Below are positions 16,724 to 23,420 of a stretch of DNA of 64,000 nt, in pieces. Source of the DNA: Actinomycetes bacterium (GTDB lineage Bacteria; Actinomycetota; Acidimicrobiia; Acidimicrobiales; Palsa-688). The notes under the pieces were generated by a model. That model did no database searches. It saw nothing but the letters and a program-made list of their open reading frames with translations, and was not told where the DNA came from. Both the position numbers and the translations under genes were made by a program. Positions within the stretch are counted from its first letter, which is position 1. The number at the start of each line of letters is the position of its first letter. The stretch lies in contig JAKAQB010000001.1 in NCBI GenBank assembly GCA_021811865.1, forward strand, positions 1-64,000, written 5' to 3'.

Positions 16724-17473
16724 GTGGGCCGCGCATGCCGACGTCGTGCCCGCATCGGAGGCCTCGTCGCCGTCGTCCTCGGCGGCGTGGTCGTCTACGT
16801 CGTGGTGACCCTGGCGCAGGTGCTGTGGGCCGCCCGCCTCGACCAGGCCCGACCAGTCCAGGCGATCGTGGTCCTCGGATCCGCTCAGTACAACGGCGTT
16901 CCATCGCCGGACCTCGAGGCGCGGCTGTCCCACGCCCTCGCCCTGTGGAGACGGGGTCTCGCAGGGCACGTCGTCTGCACCGGCGGGAAGGAGCCAGGTG
17001 ACAACTACACCGAGGCCGAAGCCGAGGCGGACTGGCTCAGTGCCCGTGGCGTGCCCCGGAAGTCCCTCGTGCGGGTCATGCAGGGCCGGGACACGTGGCA
17101 GTCGCTCACTGCTGTGGCCGCCGCCCTACATGCCCTGCGGATCACCACGGTGCTCCTCGTGTCCGATCCGTTCCACGACGAGCGGATCCGTCTGATGAGC
17201 GCCTCGCTGGGTCTCACGTCCTACGTGTCGCCGACCCGCACTTCGCCGATCCGCAGTTTGGCCCTCGTTCCCTACTTCGCCAAGGAGACCGTCGAGGTGG
17301 CCGTCGGCAGGATCATCGGGTTTCGCCGTCTCTCCGAGATCACGACTCGCGGCTCGATGACGGCACGCCCCGGTCACGGCCACCGCCCGGCGGCTGCGGG
17401 CCCGTCGGGCTCGGAGCTCCACGACGGCCCCGTTGAGCCGCTACGCTGGTCGGGCCCTTCGGGGGTGGTGTAA
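16724..17473 (+). CDS. DUF218 / YdcF-like membrane-anchored protein
   Basis: 249 residues. One N-terminal transmembrane helix (IGGLVAVVLGGVVVYVVVTL) precedes the DUF218 fold: AIVVLGSAQYNGVPSPDLEARLSHALALW, TGGKEPGDNYTEAEAEADWL, VMQGRDTWQSLTAV and VLLVSDPFHDERI. YdcF/SanA-like proteins act at the membrane; SanA-type members affect envelope permeability, but their chemistry is not settled. It starts 6 bp after gltX, so it is probably co-transcribed. Its last 15 bp overlap the 5' end of the tRNA-Gln gene, so either the end is tolerated or the true protein ends by read-through of degenerate sequence after about residue 205. Confidence 0.88.
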   Translation: MGRACRRRARIGGLVAVVLGGVVVYVVVTLAQVLWAARLDQARPVQAIVVLGSAQYNGVPSPDLEARLSHALALWRRGLAGHVVCTGGKEPGDNYTEAEAEADWLSARGVPRKSLVRVMQGRDTWQSLTAVAAALHALRITTVLLVSDPFHDERIRLMSASLGLTSYVSPTRTSPIRSLALVPYFAKETVEVAVGRIIGFRRLSEITTRGSMTARPGHGHRPAAAGPSGSELHDGPVEPLRWSGPSGVV

Positions 17474-17530
17474 TCGGCAACACGACAGGTTCTGGCCCTG
17501 TTATTGAGGGTTCGAGTCCTTCCCCCCGAG
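17459..17530 (+). tRNA. tRNA-Gln (anticodon CTG)
   Basis: Full cloverleaf by eye: acceptor TCGGGGG/CCCCCGA (17459-17465, 17523-17529), D arm GTGT/ACAC, anticodon stem ACAGG/CCTGT with loop TTCTGGC (anticodon CTG at 17492-17494), T arm with loop TTCGAGT, discriminator G. No encoded CCA. It overlaps the last 15 bp of the upstream DUF218 frame. Confidence 0.95.
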
Positions 17531-17553
17531 CGTTGCATTGGCTTGTGGTTGAC

Positions 17554-17585
17554 AACGGGCCCGGACCGGTCGGTCCGGGCCCGTT
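17554..17585 (+). terminator. Strong hairpin behind tRNA-Gln
   Basis: A 15-bp perfect stem, AACGGGCCCGGACCG with its complement, and a 2-nt (effectively 4-nt) loop lies 24 bp after the tRNA. There is no T-tract beyond TTC. It probably ends the gltX-DUF218-tRNA transcript. Confidence 0.8.
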
Positions 17586-17811
17586 CGGGCCTTGGTCCGC
17601 CAGCGGCGAGATGGTCACGGCGGCAGGCCAGTCCTGACGCACCGCGGCGGGCTGGGGCGAGGCAGGAAGCCACTGACTTGGCCGATCCGGACGCCGCCCA
17701 CCTCCGAGCGAGAGGGTTTGGACTGGACCATCTGTGGAGGAGCCGGCGTCACCGGCAGCGACCCCAGCGGACGCCTGGTTCCAGTCCACTAGACTCTCGT
17801 GGTCGCTTCAC

Positions 17812-17884
17812 GGCCCCATCGTCTAGCGGCCTAGGACATCACCCTCTCAAGGTGGGAACACGGGTTCGAATCCCGTTGGGGCTG
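17812..17884 (+). tRNA. tRNA-Glu (anticodon CTC)
   Basis: Acceptor GGCCCCA pairs with TGGGGCT (one G-U), the D arm is GTCTAGCGGCCTAGGAC, the anticodon stem TCACC/GGTGG has loop CTCTCAA (anticodon CTC at 17846-17848), and the T loop is TTCGAAT. No encoded CCA. A decayed integrase gene starts about 35 bp beyond its 3' end, which suggests this tRNA has served as an attachment site. Confidence 0.96.
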
Positions 17885-17919
17885 CTCGCAAAGTTCCTGG
17901 TCAACGGCGTGTAGGGCTG

Positions 17920-18130
17920 CCTCGGGGACCCGTTGCGTCGCTGGCGTGACCCATACGGGCCATCAGTTCGCGTGTGCTGGCGCCGGGAACTGAAGGTGTT
18001 ACCGGTGTGGCGCAGGTCGTGGAGGTGCAGGTGAGTGAGCCCTGTTGCCCGCCGGGCGTCGGTCCAGGCCCGGTTGAGGGCGACCGGGTAGAGGGCTTCC
18101 CCGGCGCGGGTCGTGAACACCGGGGCGCCG
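17920..18130 (-). pseudogene. Tyrosine recombinase (integrase) C-terminal remnant
   Basis: On the minus strand RAWTDARRATGLTHLHLHDLRHTGNTF carries the integrase HxLRHT box. The continuation STRELMARMGHASDAT, the usual next segment leading to the catalytic Tyr, is found in a different frame from about 17975 down to 17928. So the gene has lost its N-terminal half, carries a frameshift and has no intact catalytic end. It lies just behind tRNA-Glu, the typical place for an integrated element. Its upstream sequence is replaced by a methyltransferase fragment in the same frame. Confidence 0.8.
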
Positions 18131-18282
18131 GGAGAGGCGCCCTGTCCTTCCCAGGTGGTGAGCACGAGCCGACCGGCCGGTCTCAGCAGCCGGGCCGCCT
18201 CACCGAGCAGGCTTGCCGGGTCGTCGAGGAGCTGGAGGACGTCGATCGACACGACTGCGTCGGCGCACCCGTCGACCAGCGG
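18131..18282 (-). pseudogene. SAM methyltransferase fragment
   Basis: About 50 codons read VDGCADAVVSIDVLQLLDDPASLLGEAARLLRPAGRLVLTTWEG, the motif-4/motif-5 region of a class I methyltransferase (the D-V-L-x-L plus L-R-P-G-G-R pattern). Nothing of the N-terminal SAM-binding motif or the C-terminus is present. It is fused in frame to the integrase remnant and abuts the end of the RelE-type toxin gene, so at least two deletions or recombinations formed this junction. Confidence 0.6.
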
Positions 18283-18518
18283 GGACCGACACGGAGGACG
18301 AGCACGACGAGGGTCTCGTCGCGAACCTCGTACACGACTCGGTAACCGCCGACGCGGATACGGCGCCACCCGGGTGAACCGGTCAGGGTCACTGATCCGG
18401 CGGGCCGCGGGTCTTTGGCCAGCTGGTCGATCGTGGCCAGGATGCGCCGACGTGCCGAGATGTCGATGCCTCGCAGCTCCTTTCGGGCTGAGGGCTTCCA
18501 CTCGATCGCGTGACTCAC
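18183..18518 (-). CDS. RelE/ParE-type toxin, C-terminus apparently replaced
   Basis: 111 residues as read. Residues 1-78 (EWKPSARKELRGIDISARRRILATIDQLAKDPRPAGSVTL, GWRRIRVGGYRVVYEVRDETLVVLVLRVG) are a standard RelE/ParE toxin fold, an mRNA interferase or gyrase poison. Family members normally end a few residues later with a basic RxxxYR. Here the frame runs at about 18281 into the methyltransferase fragment and adds about 33 unrelated Ser/Thr/Arg-rich residues. The ATG overlaps the antitoxin stop (ATGA). The toxin may therefore be inactive. Confidence 0.75.
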   Translation of the reverse strand: MSHAIEWKPSARKELRGIDISARRRILATIDQLAKDPRPAGSVTLTGSPGWRRIRVGGYRVVYEVRDETLVVLVLRVGPRWSTGAPTQSCRSTSSSSSTTRQACSVRRPGC

Positions 18519-18787
18519 GCGCTTCGGTGCTGTGCCTCATCGGCGAGGAGGTCGCCCCATACTTCAGCGTGGGGCACGTTCGGATCCGTCTCGGCTGCCG
18601 CCCGGCGCGCTGCTTCCAGGTCCGCCGCATCCTCGGCCGCCTCCAGGTCGCGGAGCACGTCCATCGGCACGATCGCCGCCACAGCTCGCCCGTTGCGAGT
18701 CAGGATGATCCGCTCCTCGTTGTACGCTACGCGGTTCACCAGCTGGCCGAGCTGGTCGCGGGCCTCGGTTACGCCGATCTTGGACAT
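18515..18787 (-). CDS. Phd/YefM family antitoxin
   Basis: 90 residues. The N-terminal Phd/YefM DNA-binding domain is clear: IGVTEARDQLGQLVNRVAYNEERIILTRNGRAVAAIVPMDVLRDLEAAED. The acidic, disordered C-terminal part (PNVPHAEVWGDLLADEAQ) would neutralise the toxin. Its stop overlaps the toxin start. The ATG at 18787 lies 7 nt after TAGCCT, a good actinobacterial -10, so the mRNA is probably leaderless. A 12-bp palindrome with a TGTACA core lies just upstream. Confidence 0.9.
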   Translation of the reverse strand: MSKIGVTEARDQLGQLVNRVAYNEERIILTRNGRAVAAIVPMDVLRDLEAAEDAADLEAARRAAAETDPNVPHAEVWGDLLADEAQHRSA

Positions 18788-18794
18788 GGGCCTT

Positions 18795-18816
18795 AGGCTA
18801 CCCGACCTGTACAGGT
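18795..18816 (-). promoter_or_regulatory. Toxin-antitoxin promoter and operator
   Basis: On the minus strand ACCTGTACAGGT (18805-18816), a perfect palindrome, is followed by the -10 TAGCCT (18800-18795) and, 7 nt on, the antitoxin ATG. TGTACA is the core described for YefM-type operators, so the site fits autorepression by the antitoxin. Confidence 0.6.
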
Positions 18817-18917
18817 TGTGTAGTCCTGATTACCAGTAAGGATCGCCAAGTGACACGTCCGGCACGAGTTGGGGCCCTTCGTAAAGAGCTCGGCAGACGG
18901 TCGGCCATGATGATCGG

Positions 18918-19220
18918 ATGAGCGACAACGGGGGGATGGCTGGGGACGACCGGGTTCCCTCAGGTCCCCCGGCTCCGCCTTGCCTGGCTCTGGTCAGCGA
19001 CGTCGACGAGGTGATTCGCTTGGCTTCGCTGATGTACCAGGCGATGGGCGTGGACGCGTCGGGCAAGGATGGGCGGAGAGGCGCGGCCGGTCATCCGCGC
19101 CGTCGGCTCGGTGACGACGTCATGGCCTTCGTCGTCGGACGACCCGACCTGTTCTGGTTGCCTGGCCGCCACCGCGCGGGGTCGATCGCAGCGAGGCTAG
19201 ACACCCTCCAGCCAGGCTGA
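18918..19220 (+). pseudogene. GNAT acetyltransferase N-terminal remnant
   Basis: 100 codons. DVDEVIRLASLMYQAMGVDASGKDGRRGAAGHPRRRLGDDVMAFVVGRPD resembles the N-terminal helix and first strands of GNAT N-acetyltransferases (a pattern like xxLxxxMYxAMG...RRLGDDxxAFVVDxP). The acetyl-CoA binding R/QxxGxG/A region is missing and the end drifts out of frame. I read it as a truncated gene in the decayed island. An alternative is an unrelated short ORF. Confidence 0.5.
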
Positions 19221-19539
19221 TGACCTTGACCAGGTCGCCGAGGACCTCACCCGCGACTGGGCCACACGACGCACCCTCAAACCGAACAGCTCGTTGAGCT
19301 CGGCCAGGTCCCGGGCGCCACCCCGGGCGTCGAGCTCCACCAAGAACTGCGTGCGCACCTTGGGCCATTGACACCGGCCTGCGCATACCACAGCAGGCCA
19401 GCAGCGACCTGCAGCTCATCACCGACCAGGCACGCGCTGCGATCATCGCCGTTCGCCACGCCAGAGACCGGCTCCTTGTCGACGCCGCCCGCCTCGGACA
19501 GCCGCCGGTTGCGCCGGCGGACACCAAGAATGTTCGGAC
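19221..19539 (+). other. Decayed sequence in the tRNA-Glu island
   Basis: No intact gene. One plus-strand stretch (about 19390-19540) reads LQLITDQARAAIIAVRHARDRLLVDAARLGQPPVA and is protein-like, but I cannot name it. Frames are short and broken. Confidence 0.4.
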
Positions 19540-19770
19540 GGCGCTCACCCACGCCCAGCAACGCGGGCGGTGGGAGGAGGCCGCCCTGGCCGAGGCGTAC
19601 CGCCGCCACGGGGGTACGCGCTGGAGCGGTTGCTCGGCGACGAGCAGGCGGAGGAGATCACCCAGGACGTGCTCGTCCGGTTGTGAGAACGGCCCCAACG
19701 ATTCGATCCCGGCAGCGGCAGCCTGCGCCGAGCGGTGCGGGAACTGTCGTGGTCGACGTTGGCGGCGGGC
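19540..19770 (+). pseudogene. ECF sigma factor remnant with frameshift and a nonsense mutation
   Basis: RGRWEEAALAEAYRRHGG is followed, after a one-frame shift near 19612, by YALERLLGDEQAEEITQDVLVRL-stop-ERPQRFDPGSGSLRRAVREL. This is region 2 of an ECF sigma factor, where the usual sequence is VRLWxxPxRFDPxxGSLR. The stop (TGA at 19684-19686) stands exactly where the conserved Trp codon TGG should be. Region 4 is absent. The gene is dead and part of the island. Confidence 0.75.
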
Positions 19771-20106
19771 AGGTGACCTCGGTGAACTGCCCCTTACATG
19801 AGCCGAACGGATCTCCCCTTGCACGCCCGCCGGCTCAGCCGGCCGTCGCCTCGTTGTCGCGCCCGAGTCGCGACCCGCCCTCGAGCCTCGCCGCGATGTC
19901 GAGCGCGACCTGCACCGCCTGCTGTCCCAGCTCGTCGCTTTCGGCGTCGGCAACCGGTGGCGGACCTCGCAGTTCGATGTGTCGATCCCCACCCGCCGCC
20001 CCCTCGGATGTCGACGCTGAACGCCTTGTCCCCCACGAGTCTTCGCTGTTCCGGCCTGGGCCGGCTACGATTGCCGGGCGCTCGCCACCGGCCCAAGGAG
20101 ACTTCG
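19771..20106 (+). other. Island remainder and promoter region of the secreted protein
   Basis: Mostly unassignable. One plus-strand reading (about 19885-20010) gives DVERDLHRLLSQLVAFGVGNRWRTSQFDVSIP, protein-like but not recognised, ending in a stop. TACGAT at 20066-20071 could be a -10 for the gene at 20107, with AAGGAG at 20095-20100 as its ribosome binding site. Confidence 0.4.
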
Positions 20107-20712
20107 TTGATCCGGACTCGCTCCGCCCGCTTCGGGCTCGCTTTTGTGGCTGTTGCCGGCCTGTTGGGCGTAGGCGGTACGGCGGCAGCGCAGGTGCCTA
20201 CCAGCGCTCCGGCCAGGACGGTGGTCCGCACCTACGACCCGTGGACCCACGCCGGCAAGCTGGCGCCGGGCGTCCGGGTCGCCCGTACCATCAGGGGGTA
20301 CTGCTGGACCACCTCGATCGCCGAGGGCACGGCGAACGCCTACCGGTGCATGTCGGGTAACTACATCTACGACCCCTGCTTCGCTCCGCACGCGGGGGCG
20401 GCCGGCGTGTCGGAGGTGGCCTGTGCCCCGGCGCCATGGTCGAAAGTTGTGATGATGCGACTGACGCGGCGGCTGCCGGCGAACAGCGGCTACCGGCCGA
20501 CCCTCTGGGCGCTGGTGCTTGCCGGCGGGGACCGCTGCGTGGTGGGCACCGGCACCAACGGGGAGGTGGACGGGGTGGTGATGTTCTTCTACTGCAACCA
20601 CGGGCTGGCCGGCGGCCCCAGCATGGCGCACGAGCCTTGGACCGTTCGGTTCGCCACCTCGTACCGGGCGACGCATCTTGAGACGAAGGCTGTGGTGATC
20701 GGCTGGTACTGA
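20107..20712 (+). CDS. Secreted Cys-rich protein of unknown function
   Basis: 201 residues from a TTG start. AAGGAG lies 6 nt upstream, which decides the start. An N-terminal signal peptide is clear: RTRSAR, then the hydrophobic core FGLAFVAVAGLLGVGG and a TAAAQV cleavage site. The mature part has six cysteines (GYCWTT, YRCMSG, DPCFAP, VACAP, DRCVVG, FYCNHG), which suggests three disulfides, and Trp/Tyr-rich beta-type segments. I do not recognise the family; similar short secreted proteins are common in actinobacteria. It sits at the border of the decayed island. Confidence 0.8.
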   Translation: MIRTRSARFGLAFVAVAGLLGVGGTAAAQVPTSAPARTVVRTYDPWTHAGKLAPGVRVARTIRGYCWTTSIAEGTANAYRCMSGNYIYDPCFAPHAGAAGVSEVACAPAPWSKVVMMRLTRRLPANSGYRPTLWALVLAGGDRCVVGTGTNGEVDGVVMFFYCNHGLAGGPSMAHEPWTVRFATSYRATHLETKAVVIGWY

Positions 20713-20923
20713 GAGGGCCGACCGAGCACTTCCGCCGGTTGACAGAACTGCCCGAATCGAATCGCTCGCCACAGATCGCGCACTTTACGCTCCAGTTCGG
20801 CGATCCTTCTCACCGCCAACCGCGTTGCCGACCAGGCCGAAAGACCTCCCCGTCCCCGCTCCCCGCCGTGATCCCGTCAGCACAGCGGTGCGACCCTCAC
20901 GTAGGCCTTGGGCGCCCGCCCGG

Positions 20924-21502
20924 TCAACCTTCCACCCGGGGTATCCGGCCCATCATGTAGAGCTCGTCGTTGGGCATGGTCCGGGTCAGGTGGACCAGGC
21001 GGTTGGACATGGCGAAGAAGGCGCTGATGGAGCCGACGTCCCAGATGTCATCGTCGGTCAGCCCGTGGGCGCGCAGGGCGCCGAGGACTCCCTCGTCGAC
21101 CGTCCAGGGCTGCACGGCGAGGCGAACGGCGACGTCCAGGATGGCCCGCTGGCGGTCGTCGAGCTCCGCCTTCCGCCAGTCGGTGGCGACCTGATCGGCG
21201 ATGCGGGGGTTGCGGGCCCGGATGCGGGCTATGGCACCGTGGGCGACGACGCAGTACAGGCAGTGGTTCTCAGCGCTGGTCGCCACGACGATCAGCTCGC
21301 GATCCGCCTTGCTCAGCGCCGGCGTCTCCTTGTCCATGAGGGCGTCGTGGTAGGCGAAGAACGCCCGCCACTCGGCCGGGCGGCGGGCCAGCGTGAGGAA
21401 GATGTTGGGCACGAAGCCGGACTTGTCGGCCACCGCCTGGATCCTGGAGCGCAGGTCCTCAGGCAACTCGTCGAGCGCGGGAACCCCGAACATGCGACTC
21501 AC
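20924..21502 (-). CDS. AhpD-like peroxidase-related protein
   Basis: 192 residues of the carboxymuconolactone decarboxylase/AhpD superfamily, the subgroup called uncharacterised peroxidase-related enzymes. The redox motif ENHCLYCVVAHGA has the CxxC and downstream His of AhpD, which use a thiol relay against peroxides. NIFLTLARRPAEWRAFFAYHDALM and LDVAVRLAVQPW are other family segments. Start GTG 21502 with GGGAAGGGG upstream, or ATG 21493. It is transcribed alone, divergent from the ABC exporter. Confidence 0.88.
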   Translation of the reverse strand: MSRMFGVPALDELPEDLRSRIQAVADKSGFVPNIFLTLARRPAEWRAFFAYHDALMDKETPALSKADRELIVVATSAENHCLYCVVAHGAIARIRARNPRIADQVATDWRKAELDDRQRAILDVAVRLAVQPWTVDEGVLGALRAHGLTDDDIWDVGSISAFFAMSNRLVHLTRTMPNDELYMMGRIPRVEG

Positions 21503-21653
21503 CCCCTTCCCTGATGCCCGCCGGCGTGACCATCCTCGAGACGGGCGACAACTGGGCGAGATGCGGCCCCGTCAGCATGCCACCCACGCTAACCACCTGG
21601 CCGGCCCCAAACTCGCTTCCTGGTGACATTCCCCGCTGGGTACGGTCTCCGGA

Positions 21654-23420
21654 GTGACCATCGTTGCCGCTGGTCGACGGGCGGGCTCGTTTCGTTCCCT
21701 GTGGCGGCTGCGCGGCTTCGTGAGGCCCTACCGGGCGCAGATGGGCTTCATGCTCGTCTGCGCGATGCTGGCGGTGGCCGCGAGCACGCTCATCCCCCTC
21801 GTCCTCGAAGCGGTGGTGAACGGCCCGATCCAGCACCGCGACCGGGCTGCGCTGGTGCCGATGTTCTTCCTGGCGCTCGGGCTCGGCGTTGCCGAGGCGG
21901 CCCTGATCGTGGGACGCCGCAGGGTGCAGTCGGTGGCGATCCAGAAGATCGAGCGGGAGATGCGCGACGACCTGTACGCCCGACTTCAGGTCCTACCCGT
22001 CTCCTTCCACGACCGCTGGCAGACCGGGCAGCTGCTGTCGAGGGCGACGAGCGACCTGGGGACGATCCGGCGGTTCTTCGGCTTCGGCGCCATCTTCTTC
22101 ATCGTCGACGGGCTGCAGTACGCCGTCGTCATGGCTCTCCTGCTGGCCACCTACCTGCCCCTCGGTGTCGTCGCCCTGCTCACGACACTCCCGGTCATCT
22201 GGCTGGCGAAGCGCTTCGGCGCTGGCTACTCGAGCATCTCCCGTCGGGTGCAGGACCAGCAGGGCGACCTGGCGACGGTCACCGAAGAGGCGGCGTCGGG
22301 GATGCGCGTCGTGAAGGCTTTCGGCCGGGCGCCTCTCATGGAGGAGCGCTTCGGCAGCTCGGCGCGCCTCGTGCGCAGCTCGCAGCTCGACCTGGTCCGC
22401 CTGCGGGCGCGCTTCTGGGGCTGGCTCACGCTGGTCCCGAACCTCACGATGGCCGCCTCCGTGCTGATCGGTGGCATCGCCGTGGCGCGGGGCTCCTTGA
22501 GCGTCGGCGCCCTGGTGGCCTTCACGACGCTGCTCGTCTTGTTGCAGTTCCCGATCATCGACCTCGGCTGGATCCTGTCGATGGCGCAGCAGGCGGCGAC
22601 CGCCGCCGACCGCGTCTGCGAGATCTTCGACGCTCCCATGTCCGTGACGGACCGACCGGGCGCCGTTGCCCTGACCCATGTCCGGGGCCGGCTCGGCTTC
22701 GAGCACGTCGCCTTCGCCTTCCCCGGCACGGCTCGGCCGGTGCTGAGCGACATCGACCTGACCCTGGAGCCGGGGGAGACCGTCGCCATCGTCGGGCTGA
22801 CCGGTTCGGGGAAGAGCGCGCTGGCGGCGTTGCCGACGCGGCTGTACGACGTCACCTCCGGCCGCGTGACCCTCGACGGCTCGGACGTGCGTGACCTGAC
22901 GCTGGACTCCCTGCGGCGCCACATCGCGGTGGTGTTCGAGGAGCCGATCCTGTTCTCGATGAGCGTGCGGGAGAACGTCCTGCTCGGCCGCCCCGATGCC
23001 ACCGACGACGACATCGACGAAGCCGTCGAGGTCGCCCAGGCCGGGTTCGTGTTCGACCTGCCGTGGGGGCTGGACACCCGGATCGGGGAACAGGGGATGG
23101 CCCTGTCGGGCGGGCAGCGCCAGCGCCTCGCCCTGGCGCGGGCGGTGATCACCCGTCCCGCCGTGCTAGTCCTCGACGACCCGCTGTCCGCCCTCGACGT
23201 CAACACCGAGGCGCTCGTCGAGCAGGCACTGGCAAGGGTGCTCGCCCGCACGACCGGGCTGCTCGTGGTGCACCGGCCCTCGACGGTCGCCCTCGCCGAT
23301 CGGGTCGCGCTCTTGCGCGACGGCGTCCTTGTCGCCGTCGGTACGCACCACGAGCTGATGGATCTCCCCGAGTACGCCGCTGTGCTGTCGGTCGGCTTCG
23401 ACCCGAGTGGATCGCGATGA
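21654..23420 (+). CDS. ABC exporter half-transporter with degenerate ATPase site (subunit 1)
   Basis: 588 residues: six-helix membrane domain (about 20-310) and an ATPase domain. Walker A is GLTGSGKSA (K387) and the signature LSGGQRQRLALARA is intact. The Walker B motif reads LVLDDPLSALD with Asp (D509) in place of the catalytic Glu, the Q-loop Gln is Glu (E429 in VFEEPILF), and the H-loop His is kept (VVHRPST). Such half-sites are typical of heterodimeric exporters, in which one nucleotide site hydrolyses poorly. It overlaps the partner gene by 4 bp. Exported substrate is unknown. Confidence 0.93.
   Translation: MTIVAAGRRAGSFRSLWRLRGFVRPYRAQMGFMLVCAMLAVAASTLIPLVLEAVVNGPIQHRDRAALVPMFFLALGLGVAEAALIVGRRRVQSVAIQKIEREMRDDLYARLQVLPVSFHDRWQTGQLLSRATSDLGTIRRFFGFGAIFFIVDGLQYAVVMALLLATYLPLGVVALLTTLPVIWLAKRFGAGYSSISRRVQDQQGDLATVTEEAASGMRVVKAFGRAPLMEERFGSSARLVRSSQLDLVRLRARFWGWLTLVPNLTMAASVLIGGIAVARGSLSVGALVAFTTLLVLLQFPIIDLGWILSMAQQAATAADRVCEIFDAPMSVTDRPGAVALTHVRGRLGFEHVAFAFPGTARPVLSDIDLTLEPGETVAIVGLTGSGKSALAALPTRLYDVTSGRVTLDGSDVRDLTLDSLRRHIAVVFEEPILFSMSVRENVLLGRPDATDDDIDEAVEVAQAGFVFDLPWGLDTRIGEQGMALSGGQRQRLALARAVITRPAVLVLDDPLSALDVNTEALVEQALARVLARTTGLLVVHRPSTVALADRVALLRDGVLVAVGTHHELMDLPEYAAVLSVGFDPSGSR

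Noticed and set aside
18510..18839. Plus-strand frames opposite the toxin-antitoxin genes
   Set aside because: Shadows of the overlapping Phd and RelE genes, which have coupled starts and a clear promoter on the minus strand.
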